32,414 bases of DNA from an uncultured Prevotella sp. (GCA_946415755.1 CAMKTS010000031.1:1-32414), one strand, 5' to 3'; shown: positions 23,131 through 31,899, counted from the first letter of the stretch. Translations and numbers: made by a program. Notes: generated by a model from the sequence alone, not told the origin.

Positions 23131-25128
23131 ATGGACATTAAATTATCTACAGAAGAAGGGTTGAGCCTTGATTTGGTTCAAGATAACATATCTCAATTGG
23201 GGCAGTTGTTCCCAGAGGTCATTAAAGAGGGTAAGGTGGATTTTGAAGCTTTGCACGATTTGCTTGGCAGTTATCAAGATACCGCTGAGGAGCGTTACTG
23301 TTTGAACTGGGCAGGTAAAGCCGATGCACGACGCGAGGCGCAAAAGCGCTGCTCAGGAACCTTACGTCCTTGCTTCAATGAGAGTAAAGATTGGGATTCT
23401 ACAGAGAACGTTTATATCGAAGGTGATAATCTTGAAGTACTTAAACTCCTACAAAAAGGATATCATGGGTGTATAAAGATGATTTATATCGATCCTCCTT
23501 ATAATACTGGTAAAGATTTTGTTTACAAAGACAATTATAAGGATAATCTGGAAAATTATCTGAAACAGATAGGTGAAGATAGGAGTCTATCGACAAAGGC
23601 ACTGAGTGATAGCGATGGGAGATTCCATTCAAAATGGCTCAACATGATGTATCCTCGTTTAAAGTTGGCGAGAAATTTATTATCTGAAGATGGGGTTATT
23701 TTCATTTCTATTGATGATAGTGAAGTTGATAATTTACGTAAAATATGTGATGAAATATTTGGTTCCACAAACTTCATGGCCTGTTTGGTTTACGACAAAA
23801 ACAGAAAGAATGATGCAAAATTCATTTCTGTAGGTCATGAATATATGCTTGCGTATTTTAAGGATTTAGCTTACTATAAGGAGAATGGATTGGTATTCAG
23901 GGAATCGAAAGAAGGAGTAGATTTAGTCCGAGATGAATTCAACAGATTGAGGAAACTATATAATGACGATTGGGGCAAAGTCAATAAGGGTTTAAAGGAA
24001 TTATACTCTTCATGGCCTGACGATGATGAAAAGAAGCCTTTGGCTAGATTTACAAAGGTTGATGAAAAGGGGCCCTACAGAGATGATGGTAATATTAGTT
24101 GGCCCGGAGGAGGTGGTCCCAAATACACAGTATTACACCCTGTTACTAAAAAACCGTGTAAATGTCCTGATGCAGGTTGGAGATTCCCAACTCCTAAAAG
24201 GATGAAAGAGCAGATAGATCAAGGGCGTGTTGTTTTTGGTGAAGATGAGACCACACTACCTCGCATTCGTAGGAATCTGTTTGAATATGACAAGCAGGTT
24301 ATGAGGAGTGTGCGTTTTAGCTATGCACAAACTGCAACGCAGGAGTTTAATAAGATATTTGATGGCAAGAGAGTTTTTGAAAATCCTAAAAGTGTCACGG
24401 ACATCAAGGATATAATCCAGTATATTATACCGGCATATGAAAGTGACATTATTTTAGATTTCTTCTCTGGATCAGCAACTACGGCTCATGCCGTTATGCA
24501 ACTTAATGCAGAGACACAAGGTAAACGACAATATATACTGGTACAATTGCCAGAAGCTACTGGAGAAAAAAGTGTAGCAAGAAAACAAGGATTCAAGAAT
24601 CTTTGTGAAATTGGTAAAGAGCGAATTAGAAGAGCTGGGAAAATAATAAAAGAAACAAGTCCCTTGACAACCCAAGACCTTGATACAGGCTTCAGGGTTT
24701 ATAAACTTGACAGTTCAAATGTAATGGCATGGGATAGTAATCCAGATCATCTTGAAGATGCTTTACAGCAATCACTATTTAACATTAAGACTGAGCGTTC
24801 AGATTATGACCTACTATATGAACTTATTATGAAACTCGGATTGAGTCTAACTTCAAAAATAACAGAGCATGAAATTGCCAAGAAAAAAGTATATGTTGTT
24901 GGAGAGGGGGAACTCATTGCCTGTCTGGCTGATGATTTGACTAAAGATTTGGCTGATGGTATCGGAAAGTTATGGGAGCAAATCAAACAAGATGATGCTA
25001 ACATCTATTCGAAGTGCCGCGTAGTATTTAAGGATACAGGCTTCTATGGTGAGAATGGGGACGAGGTAAAGTCTAATTCCATCTTGATATTGAAGCAATA
25101 CGGAATAGACAACGTGGTAACTGTTTAA
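23131..25128 (+). CDS. mod: type III restriction-modification DNA methyltransferase (Mod)
   Basis: A 665-residue N6-adenine methyltransferase and the recognition subunit. Motif IV, DPPYNTG, is at 121-127 and comes before motif I, DFFSGSATTAHAV (about 443-455), an order of the beta class shared with EcoP15I-type Mod proteins. The segment between them (about 200-420) is the variable target-recognition region. It would methylate one adenine of an asymmetric site and form a complex with Res. It starts ten bases after the truncated stub and ends ten before res. It is noticeably A/T-richer than the core genes to the left, in keeping with acquisition. No frameshift or simple-sequence tract that would suggest phase variation is seen. 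Confidence 0.95.
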   Translation: MDIKLSTEEGLSLDLVQDNISQLGQLFPEVIKEGKVDFEALHDLLGSYQDTAEERYCLNWAGKADARREAQKRCSGTLRPCFNESKDWDSTENVYIEGDNLEVLKLLQKGYHGCIKMIYIDPPYNTGKDFVYKDNYKDNLENYLKQIGEDRSLSTKALSDSDGRFHSKWLNMMYPRLKLARNLLSEDGVIFISIDDSEVDNLRKICDEIFGSTNFMACLVYDKNRKNDAKFISVGHEYMLAYFKDLAYYKENGLVFRESKEGVDLVRDEFNRLRKLYNDDWGKVNKGLKELYSSWPDDDEKKPLARFTKVDEKGPYRDDGNISWPGGGGPKYTVLHPVTKKPCKCPDAGWRFPTPKRMKEQIDQGRVVFGEDETTLPRIRRNLFEYDKQVMRSVRFSYAQTATQEFNKIFDGKRVFENPKSVTDIKDIIQYIIPAYESDIILDFFSGSATTAHAVMQLNAETQGKRQYILVQLPEATGEKSVARKQGFKNLCEIGKERIRRAGKIIKETSPLTTQDLDTGFRVYKLDSSNVMAWDSNPDHLEDALQQSLFNIKTERSDYDLLYELIMKLGLSLTSKITEHEIAKKKVYVVGEGELIACLADDLTKDLADGIGKLWEQIKQDDANIYSKCRVVFKDTGFYGENGDEVKSNSILILKQYGIDNVVTV

Positions 25129-25138
25129 TCTGTCCGAC

Positions 25139-28100
25139 ATGAAAAAACAAATGACTCTCCAATTTGAGAATGACCTTGAGTACCAGAACGAGGCCATTAG
25201 CAGTATTTGCGATATTTTTGAAGGAGAAGAGACCTTTCAAAATTTCTTCTCGATGACAGATAATCGCGGGCGCATTGATAATATTGGTATTGGTAACGCT
25301 CTGTCGTTATCACAAGAGGCCATTCTGGCTAACATGCAGACTATCCAATTGAAAAATGGTTTGCCCCAAGCAACAGAGGAAACCTTCGAGCAGAACAAAA
25401 TGAACTTTTCTGTCGAGATGGAAACAGGTACAGGTAAGACATACGTGTACCTGAAAACCATCTTTGAGATGAACAAGCGATACGGTTTTACCAAATTTAT
25501 CATTGTTGTTCCAAGCATAGCTATCAAGGAGGGTACGAACAAGACATTAGATATTACTCGTGATCATTTCCGTGGTGATTATGAGAACGTGGTATATGAC
25601 TATTTCGTATTTGATTCGAGTAAACTGGATCAAGTTCGTTCCTTTGTAACCGCAGACACCATTCAAATCATGGTGATTAATATCGATGCATTCAGAAAGA
25701 GTTTCGAGAATGACGATGATAGCAACAAATCGAATATCATTCACCGCTATGATGATAAATTAGGTTATAAGCCTATAGACCTGATCAAAGAGACAAATCC
25801 TATTGTCATTATTGATGAGCCTCAGAGCGTGGATAATACGCCAAAGTCGAAAGAGGCTATAGCCTCATTAAATCCCCTATGCTGTCTCAGATATTCAGCA
25901 ACACATCGTAATCCATATAATATGATGTATCGGCTAGATTCGATTGATGCCTACGAGAAGAAATTAGTGAAGCAGATAGAGGTAGCTACTGTTGATGTTG
26001 AAGATTTCCAGAATGAAGCATACGCCAAACTGATAAAGGTAGATAATACAAATGGCATCAAAGCCCAAATAGAGGTAGACTGTCAGAGCAAAGGAAAGGT
26101 TGGCAGGAAGAAAATCTGGGTGAAACAGTACGATGATCTTTTCGAAAAGACCAAACGCGAACTTTATGAGGGTTTTATTGTAGAAGATATTTGGTTTGAT
26201 GGTGAACTATGGAATATTTCTTTCACCAGTAACGACAAGATTCTGAAACAAGGATTCCCCATAGGAAGCGTAGGCGATGATATGATTAAACGTGAGCAAA
26301 TCCGTATGACCATAGAGTCGCATCTTGACAAGGAACTCCTACTGAATCCCCAAGGGATAAAAGTGCTAAGTTTGTTTTTCATTGACAAAGTAGCCAATTA
26401 TCGTGTCTACGATGAGGAGGGGAATCGTTCGCTTGGTAAGTATGCCGTCATGTTTGAAGAAGAATATGAGAAATTGATCAGAAGACCTAAGTATCAGAAC
26501 TTGAAGGCTCGAAATACAGAGGTTGGAAAGGTTCATAACGGTTATTTCTCGATAGACAAGAAGAGTAAGGCATCGAACAAGAAAGACAAGTTTGAAATAG
26601 AAGTTGACACTACTGGTAAAACGACAAAGGATGATGACACCTTCAATTTGATTATGAGAGAAAAGGAGCATCTGCTTAGTTTCGATTCTGACCTGCGCTT
26701 CATCTTCTCCCATTCTGCGCTTTGCGAAGGATGGGACAATCCTAATGTTTTCCAGATATGTACACTCATGGAGTCGTCAAGTGATTTAGATAAACGTCAG
26801 AAAATAGGCAGAGGACTTCGCCTATGTGTCAACCAAGAGGGTCAGCGAATCAGAGGATATGAAGTTAATACCCTCACGGTGATGGCAAATGAAAGTTTTG
26901 AGGACTTTACTAAATCACTGCAAAAAGAGATGGAAAAGGAAATGGGTGTTGTCTTTGGTGTTATACGCAAACATGCCTTTGCCCGCATCATCAGCAAATA
27001 TGTTGATGGCGAACCTGTTTACTTGGGTGAAGAAAAGTCCCTTCAACTATTTAACTTCTTTGTGGAAAGGGGCTACGCTATTGAAGATGTCGTGAATAGC
27101 AAGACACAAGAGATAGGCGGTAAGGTACAAGACAAGCTCAAATTTGCTCTGAAAGCCAATAACGTGGAAATACCAGATGATTATTTGTCTGTGAAAGATG
27201 ATGTCATTAATGTGCTAAAGCGCGTATGTGGCAACTACATGAATATAAAAAAAGCAAATGACAAAATTACTTTAAAGCCAAACAAAGGAATTCTATTAGA
27301 TCCAGATTTCAAGGAGTTGTGGGATAGAATTAAATATAAGACCAGATACTCTGTCAGAGTTGACACAAATACGCTTATACAGAATTGCATTGAAGAAATT
27401 CAAGAGGACTTGTTGATAACAAAGGGACGGTTTGTCAGAAAGAAGGTAAAACTTGTTATTGACGAAGGTGGCGTATCACAAGATGAACAGACTATTGATA
27501 CAAATACCAGAGTGATTGAAAACAAATTTACGTCATTGCCAGATATCGTAACTTTCTTGCAAAACGAGACAGGGCTCACTCGCAGTACTATTGTGACAAT
27601 CCTATTGAAAAGTAAGCGCCTTGATGCATTTAAAAAGAACCCTCAGGCATTCATAGAGTTTGCTGTTGACGTTATCCGCAGAAAGAAGATAGCCCAGTTA
27701 GTTTCTGGAATAAAATATGAACGGATTGAAGGTGATGTATGGTGCCAGGAACTTTTTGAAAGTCAGGAGCTGAAAGGTTACCTGAATAATAATTTATTGA
27801 AAAGCGACAGATCTCCGTACGATTATGTCATTTACGATTCTGATATAGAAAAGGAAATGGCAGAAAAACTGGAGGCTTCTAAGAATGTAAAAGTATACGC
27901 GAAGTTGCCATCATGGTTTGTTATCGATACACCACTTGGAACATACAATCCTGACTGGGTTCTTGTGTGGGAACAAGACAATGAGCAGAAACTCTATTTC
28001 GTTGTTGAGACTAAGGGAAAGAACATCTTGGAGGAATTGACTCTTTCAGAACAACAGAAGATAAGATGTGGAAAAGAGCATTTCAAGGCTATAGATACTG

Positions 28101-28171
28101 GTATTGAGATGCTGGCACCTGTTAAGGATTTCGATAACTTAAGCAAAAGAATAGCTGCAAAAGATGTTTGA
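25139..28171 (+). CDS. res: type III restriction enzyme helicase-nuclease (Res)
   Basis: A 1010-residue translocase and nuclease subunit of normal length. The superfamily II helicase motifs are Walker A ETGTGKT (95-101), DEPQ as motif II (226-229), and QKIGRGLRLCV as motif VI (about 554-564). The C-terminal PD-(D/E)xK nuclease is intact: D939 in NPDW, then E957 and K959 in VVETKGK. It needs Mod for site recognition and cleaves after ATP-driven movement between two head-to-head sites. It is in one operon with mod, ten bases apart. Both subunits look functional. Confidence 0.95.
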   Translation: MKKQMTLQFENDLEYQNEAISSICDIFEGEETFQNFFSMTDNRGRIDNIGIGNALSLSQEAILANMQTIQLKNGLPQATEETFEQNKMNFSVEMETGTGKTYVYLKTIFEMNKRYGFTKFIIVVPSIAIKEGTNKTLDITRDHFRGDYENVVYDYFVFDSSKLDQVRSFVTADTIQIMVINIDAFRKSFENDDDSNKSNIIHRYDDKLGYKPIDLIKETNPIVIIDEPQSVDNTPKSKEAIASLNPLCCLRYSATHRNPYNMMYRLDSIDAYEKKLVKQIEVATVDVEDFQNEAYAKLIKVDNTNGIKAQIEVDCQSKGKVGRKKIWVKQYDDLFEKTKRELYEGFIVEDIWFDGELWNISFTSNDKILKQGFPIGSVGDDMIKREQIRMTIESHLDKELLLNPQGIKVLSLFFIDKVANYRVYDEEGNRSLGKYAVMFEEEYEKLIRRPKYQNLKARNTEVGKVHNGYFSIDKKSKASNKKDKFEIEVDTTGKTTKDDDTFNLIMREKEHLLSFDSDLRFIFSHSALCEGWDNPNVFQICTLMESSSDLDKRQKIGRGLRLCVNQEGQRIRGYEVNTLTVMANESFEDFTKSLQKEMEKEMGVVFGVIRKHAFARIISKYVDGEPVYLGEEKSLQLFNFFVERGYAIEDVVNSKTQEIGGKVQDKLKFALKANNVEIPDDYLSVKDDVINVLKRVCGNYMNIKKANDKITLKPNKGILLDPDFKELWDRIKYKTRYSVRVDTNTLIQNCIEEIQEDLLITKGRFVRKKVKLVIDEGGVSQDEQTIDTNTRVIENKFTSLPDIVTFLQNETGLTRSTIVTILLKSKRLDAFKKNPQAFIEFAVDVIRRKKIAQLVSGIKYERIEGDVWCQELFESQELKGYLNNNLLKSDRSPYDYVIYDSDIEKEMAEKLEASKNVKVYAKLPSWFVIDTPLGTYNPDWVLVWEQDNEQKLYFVVETKGKNILEELTLSEQQKIRCGKEHFKAIDTGIEMLAPVKDFDNLSKRIAAKDV

Positions 28172-28237
28172 ATAAAAATGGAAATATCATGGGGACGTTT
28201 TTAAAATCATTTCAAGTTACAGGTTTACTCTCGCGAG

Positions 28238-28258
28238 TTAGTGGGTGACTACAATATA
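28238..28258 (+). promoter_or_regulatory. shared 21-bp upstream motif, copy before the TIR gene
   Basis: TTAGTGGGTGACTACAATATA occupies these 21 bases and matches 29444-29464 at 18 of 21 positions. Its first half recurs at once as TTAGTGGGTAACT (28260-28272), giving two close copies before the TIR gene. Confidence 0.5.
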
Positions 28259-28313
28259 GTTAGTGGGTAACTCAAAAAGAGATGGTTTTGAACACAAGAA
28301 ACGAAACGATAAT

Positions 28314-29426
28314 ATGACAGAAGATAAGGGACAAATACAAAAGCTCATAAAGGAGGGGCTTTCGATTATAGATGAGATGGGGAATTTCTATCCGAACACT
28401 CGTGTAGGAAAGAACGCCATTAGACTTATAGAAACGATTAAGAAATTGTATCCAATAATACAAGATTCAAATCCTGTTATTAGCGATGTTTTGTTATCAT
28501 CTTCAACTAAGTTAAATAATAGAGGTACCATAAACGCATTTAGGTATGGTGATGTGAGAACTTCACTCAAAATATTAAAAGATAGATATTGTCTTCCTCC
28601 AAAAATCTTTATCAGTCATAAAAGTGAAGACGAAGCCTTTGTTAAGGCTCTTGTAAAGTTACTTAGACTTTATATAGGCTCTGAGGCAGAAAAGATTTTC
28701 TGTAGTTCTGTTCCAACATATAAGATTGGAATAGGCAAAGAAATCTTTCCAGAAATAAAATCTCAGTTTGAGGGCAATGATATATTTATGATTATTGTTC
28801 ATTCTCCCAGATACTATCAAAGCTCTGTGTGCCTTAATGAAATGGGGGCTGCATGGATACAAGACACAGAATGCTATTCATTCCTTACTGCAGATTGTGA
28901 ATATGATGACTTGGATGGAGTAATTGATAATAAATTCATTTCCATAAAAGTCAATGCAAAAGATGCAACAGACAGAATGAATGAGTTTATGGGGGAAGTC
29001 CTAGATTTCTTCAATATGCCCAAACCTGACTTCTCTACTTTATCACAATGGGAAACAGATCGGGATGAGTTTCTCAAGGAAGTTTGCATTCTGGATTTAG
29101 TTGAAGAACAAGGGAAAAAAGCAAAAGATGGTGAGAATCCGATACTGGATTCTTTGTCTGATTTTGACAAAGAGCATTTAAAGAAATGGGCAGATTGTGA
29201 TGATGGGGAATGCTGGATAATAGAAACTATGGATGGCTCTTTTATTCAGATTGGAGAAGAGGAATTTTGTGTTAATACTGGGAGAGAAAGAGCAGAATGG
29301 GATAACTTCTTTGAGCGACTAATGGAACTGGGATTTGCTGCTATAGATCGGCCCAATAGTGACGGAAGTCCTATATACAAATTGAAGAAACCTGCATATG
29401 ATTATGTAGAATCATTAAAAACATAA
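28314..29426 (+). CDS. TIR-domain protein, probable defence effector
   Basis: A 370-residue protein from ATG 28314; a GTG 17 codons upstream is possible. Residues 1-95 are helical. Residues 96-235 are a TIR domain: KIFISHKSEDEAFVKAL (97-113), FCSSVPTYKIGIGKEIFPEI (alphaC region) and SSVCLNEMGAAW (170-181), where E176 aligns with the catalytic Glu of NAD-cleaving TIR proteins. Residues 270-370 form a separate C-terminal domain ending PIYKLKKPAYDYVESL, possibly winged-helix-like. Bacterial TIR proteins often deplete NAD+ to stop phage spread. The gene follows res after about 140 bases with its own repeated upstream motif. The trigger is unknown, and no sensor partner (Thoeris ThsA, SIR2 or Argonaute) is seen. 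Confidence 0.85.
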   Translation: MTEDKGQIQKLIKEGLSIIDEMGNFYPNTRVGKNAIRLIETIKKLYPIIQDSNPVISDVLLSSSTKLNNRGTINAFRYGDVRTSLKILKDRYCLPPKIFISHKSEDEAFVKALVKLLRLYIGSEAEKIFCSSVPTYKIGIGKEIFPEIKSQFEGNDIFMIIVHSPRYYQSSVCLNEMGAAWIQDTECYSFLTADCEYDDLDGVIDNKFISIKVNAKDATDRMNEFMGEVLDFFNMPKPDFSTLSQWETDRDEFLKEVCILDLVEEQGKKAKDGENPILDSLSDFDKEHLKKWADCDDGECWIIETMDGSFIQIGEEEFCVNTGRERAEWDNFFERLMELGFAAIDRPNSDGSPIYKLKKPAYDYVESLKT

Positions 29427-29443
29427 GTTATACAAAAAGTAAT

Positions 29444-29464
29444 TACTGGATAACTACAATATAT
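29444..29464 (+). promoter_or_regulatory. shared 21-bp upstream motif, copy before the AlbA gene
   Basis: The second occurrence of the motif, ending ACTACAATATA, lies 59 bases before the AlbA-type gene and just after the TIR stop. It may be an operator common to both effector genes. Confidence 0.45.
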
Positions 29465-29498
29465 TTTTTTAACAGAATAACAATTGGAATATAAATAG

Positions 29499-29506
29499 TA
29501 ACTTTG
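29499..29506 (+). promoter_or_regulatory. promoter -7 box (TAACTTTG) of the AlbA-type gene
   Basis: TAACTTTGC 17 bases before the ATG at 29523. It matches the Bacteroidota consensus; the -33 element is unclear. The gene is thus probably a separate transcription unit. Confidence 0.6.
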
Positions 29507-29522
29507 CAAGCGAGATATTAGT

Positions 29523-31016
29523 ATGGACGAGAAAACAATAAAAGAAGCACTACGGAAGGGTGAACGGGTTACGCTGGAGTGTAAACGGGCTAAGGCAGAG
29601 GTACCGAAGTCGGTTTGGGCAACTTATTCGGCCTTCGCTAATACGATTGGCGGACTGATTCTGCTTGGCGTGAATGAAGACATGCAGGAGAAAGACATAC
29701 GGAAGCGTTACCAGATAATTGGCGTGGATGAGCCGATGAAGATTATCACGGACTTCTGGAATACCCTCAACAGCGACAAAGTGAATGAGAACATCCTTCT
29801 TGACAACGATGTCGAGGTAGTGAACGTAGATGGAGCGCAGATTGTTTGCATTCGTGTTCCTCAGGCAGACTGGAGAGCAAAGCCTATCTATCTGAATGGC
29901 AATGTATATAAAGGTACATACAGGCGCAATAATGAGGGTGACTACCATTGCACGGAAGCTCAGGTAAAAGCCATGATACGTGACTCTAACGCTGATGGTA
30001 ACGACAGCATCCTGATTGAGTACTATGGTATGGATGATATTGATCCGGATTCCTTGCGCCAGTATCGCACAGAGTTCAGACAGGAGAACAGTACCCATGT
30101 ATGGAATCAAGTTGATGACAAGACTTTCCTCAGAAATCTTGGCGGTTATACAGAGGATAGGCAGACGGGCAAGGAGGGCTTGACGTTGGCGGGTCTGATG
30201 ATGTTTGGTAAGGGGCTTGCCATCAGAGACAGGTTCTCGAACTTCCGCATGGACTATCTGGATATGAGTCATCTTGTGGGTGACGAGCGGTATCATGATC
30301 GCTTGACATACGACGGACTTTGGGAGAATAACTTGTATCAGTTCTTCCGTATCGTATCGCCAAAGGTGCAGTTTGACTTGCCGAGGCCGTTCAAATTGGA
30401 AAAGGGAGGGAAGAGAAACGATGATACGCCACAGCATGAGGCAGTACGTGAAGCCTTTACGAATTCGATTATCCACTGCGACCTGATGGCGGATGCCGGT
30501 GTTCTGAGGATAGAGAAACATGATGACCGTCTCTGCTTCCGTAATCCTGGACTGCTGAAGCTGCCTGTAGAGACCATCTATCGAGGCGGAAACTCGAAAG
30601 CTCGTAATCCAAAGATTCAGAATATGCTCCGTATGATTGGCTTTGGTGAGAATGTCGGTTCCGGATTCCCAAAGATAATCGCTGCATGGAAAGAAACCAA
30701 TTGGGGCGAACCACAACTGCTGAACAAACTGGATGTTGACGAAGTTGAACTGATACTACCTGTGCCTTCACCTAAGTCAAATAGTACTGGGGTGTCCGAA
30801 GGGGTGTCTAATAGGGTGCCTAATGGGGTGTCTGATACTGCGAAGGCTATATATTCTCATATTCAAGCAGATCCTAATATCAGCAGAAACGAGTTGGTTA
30901 ACCTTACAGGAATTTCGCTCAAAAACGTTCAGAAGCATATAAATAGGCTCAAAGAGTTAGGGTTAATACGGCGAATCGGTTCAACAAGGTTTGGCTATTG
31001 GGAGATAATAGAGTGA
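29523..31016 (+). CDS. AlbA/Schlafen-type ATP-binding protein with C-terminal winged helix
   Basis: A 497-residue protein of the 'putative DNA-binding, ATP-binding' type. Residues 10-130 form an AlbA_2 (Schlafen AAA_4) domain: ERVTLECKRAKAEVPKSVWATYSAFANTIGG by position 14-44, then LILLGVNED. Residues about 300-410 have a GHKL-like ATP-binding region, with HEAVREAFTNSIIH as the N-box and GFGENVGSGFPKI as a glycine loop. A linker of repeated G-V-S/P-x units (about 421-436) is followed by a winged helix (SRNELVNLTGISLKNVQKHI, 448-467). These proteins are frequent in defence islands and may regulate or act as effectors; the function is not proved. Base composition is less A/T-rich than mod-res-TIR, hinting at a different origin. 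Confidence 0.85.
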   Translation: MDEKTIKEALRKGERVTLECKRAKAEVPKSVWATYSAFANTIGGLILLGVNEDMQEKDIRKRYQIIGVDEPMKIITDFWNTLNSDKVNENILLDNDVEVVNVDGAQIVCIRVPQADWRAKPIYLNGNVYKGTYRRNNEGDYHCTEAQVKAMIRDSNADGNDSILIEYYGMDDIDPDSLRQYRTEFRQENSTHVWNQVDDKTFLRNLGGYTEDRQTGKEGLTLAGLMMFGKGLAIRDRFSNFRMDYLDMSHLVGDERYHDRLTYDGLWENNLYQFFRIVSPKVQFDLPRPFKLEKGGKRNDDTPQHEAVREAFTNSIIHCDLMADAGVLRIEKHDDRLCFRNPGLLKLPVETIYRGGNSKARNPKIQNMLRMIGFGENVGSGFPKIIAAWKETNWGEPQLLNKLDVDEVELILPVPSPKSNSTGVSEGVSNRVPNGVSDTAKAIYSHIQADPNISRNELVNLTGISLKNVQKHINRLKELGLIRRIGSTRFGYWEIIE

Positions 31017-31017
31017 A

Positions 31018-31171
31018 CTGTAGGTTGCTTGAAGGGTTGTCTATAAGGTTATCTAAAGGGTTGTCTAAAGGGTTATCTGAAACTGCCGCTAATATATATA
31101 AGATGATATATGCAGATAATTATATCACAAGAAGTGATATTGCGGATAGAATCGGAATATCTGTAACATAA
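31018..31171 (+). pseudogene. leftover second copy of the linker and winged-helix start
   Basis: Directly after the AlbA-type stop, an open segment encodes repeats of the form KGLSKGLSETAANIY followed by YITRSDIADRIGIS, then stops (TAA 31169-31171). This parallels GVSNRVPNGVSDTAKAIY and ISRNELVNLTGIS in the intact gene just upstream, but with different residues. It lacks a start codon and the second half of the helix-turn-helix. It looks like a displaced alternative 3' end left by recombination within the repetitive linker. Confidence 0.65.
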
Positions 31172-31172
31172 A

Positions 31173-31204
31173 TTTGGTGTTTTGCTCACTTATTCGTAAC
31201 TTTG
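31173..31204 (+). promoter_or_regulatory. strong promoter near the island's right end
   Basis: TTTG (31173-31176) and TAACTTTG (31197-31204) are 20 bases apart, a full match to the Bacteroidota promoter. No obvious long gene follows; a hairpin starts immediately after it. Confidence 0.65.
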
Positions 31205-31250
31205 CACCCGATGATGAACCATAGTACGGCTGGTGGCTCATCGTCGGGTG
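31205..31250 (+). ncRNA. possible small RNA or leader: hairpin directly after a promoter
   Basis: CACCCGATGATGA (31205-31217) pairs with TCATCGTCGGGTG (31238-31250), with one wobble pair, around a 20-base loop. Transcription from the promoter above would start at or within this hairpin. It also encloses a 15-codon frame (ATGATGAAC to TGA, 31211-31258). Without a downstream U-tract the 3' end is unclear. A short regulatory RNA, an attenuator leader, or a relic of a lost gene's 5' end are all possible. Confidence 0.35.
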
Positions 31251-31364
31251 TTCATTGAATGCAGTTTATAGCAGAATGTGGAATTGAGTACGGTTGCCAA
31301 TTCGTAACCCAGATTTTCATCAATCCCCCAGACTGCCTTTATATAAAGAAATCCTGCAAATTCT

Positions 31365-31588
31365 TACAAAGTTACGAAAAGTCGAGTGCAAAACAAAAGA
31401 ACTTGTTCTTTTTTTTGCCGAGACGGAGTAACTTCGCCATTTCAAATGGCAGAGTTACGAAAAAACGAGTAAAATAAAAAGGAAAATCCGAGTTTTTCTT
31501 TTTATTACCGAGTGCTGGTAACTTCGGCGAAGCCAGAGTTACGAAAAAAGCTTGTAAAGAACAACGGATTTTGGAAGATTAACGCAAT
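31365..31588. repeat. 224-bp direct repeat, right copy (island boundary)
   Basis: Identical by eye to 22283-22506 and in the same orientation; the distance between copies is 9082 bases. It contains a second copy of the dnaB promoter, here facing leftwards into the island, antisense to the AlbA-type gene. About 115 bases between the small hairpin (31205-31250) and this repeat show no convincing gene. Confidence 0.9.
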
Positions 31589-31744
31589 TCGGCCCAAAAT
31601 AAAGGCAAAACGGGGGAATATCGAAGCAATTCGAAAATGAGGAAAATGCAAAATATGGAGGATTGATGAAGGTGCGTATCCAGTTTTTGATGACATCGGC
31701 AGCACGGCTTTCGCTTTGCTTGCCATTAGCCATGTCTGTTTTGA
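31589..31744. other. intergenic stretch right of the island
   Basis: No gene seen. The first 25 bases are a diverged continuation of the direct repeat. The remainder leads to the palindromic repeat at 31745. Confidence 0.5.
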
Positions 31745-31833
31745 AAAAAATCTGCCAATCTGTCATTCCATGTGTAACTATCTGATTAAGAATGATGTAC
31801 GAAATGACAGATACTATGATAGATTGACAGATT
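31745..31833. repeat. dispersed palindromic repeat related to the 5317-5656 element
   Basis: An 89-bp unit bounded by AAAAAATCTGCCAATCTGTC on the left and ATGATAGATTGACAG plus ATT on the right. It has the same layout and nearly the same length as 5324-5413. Arms are inverted relative to each other, with an unrelated middle. It lies just before the DUF6078 promoter. Confidence 0.65.
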
Positions 31834-31867
31834 TTTGCTGATTTTTCGAAATTTATAGGGGTAAATG

Positions 31868-31899
31868 CTTGCAAAATTCAAAATTATTTTGTATCTTTG
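31868..31899 (+). promoter_or_regulatory. promoter of the DUF6078 gene
   Basis: CTTG (31868-31871) and TATCTTTG (31892-31899), 20 bases apart, the -7 box ending 51 bases before the ATG at 31951. Confidence 0.6.

Noticed and set aside
31259..31477. A 72-codon plus-strand frame
   Set aside because: It runs into the 224-bp repeat and translates its hairpin sequence; no ribosome site or recognisable protein features.
22283..31588. The repeats as attL/attR sites of an integrase-borne island
   Set aside because: The repeats are much longer than usual attachment sites and no integrase or recombinase gene is present. Homologous recombination fits better.
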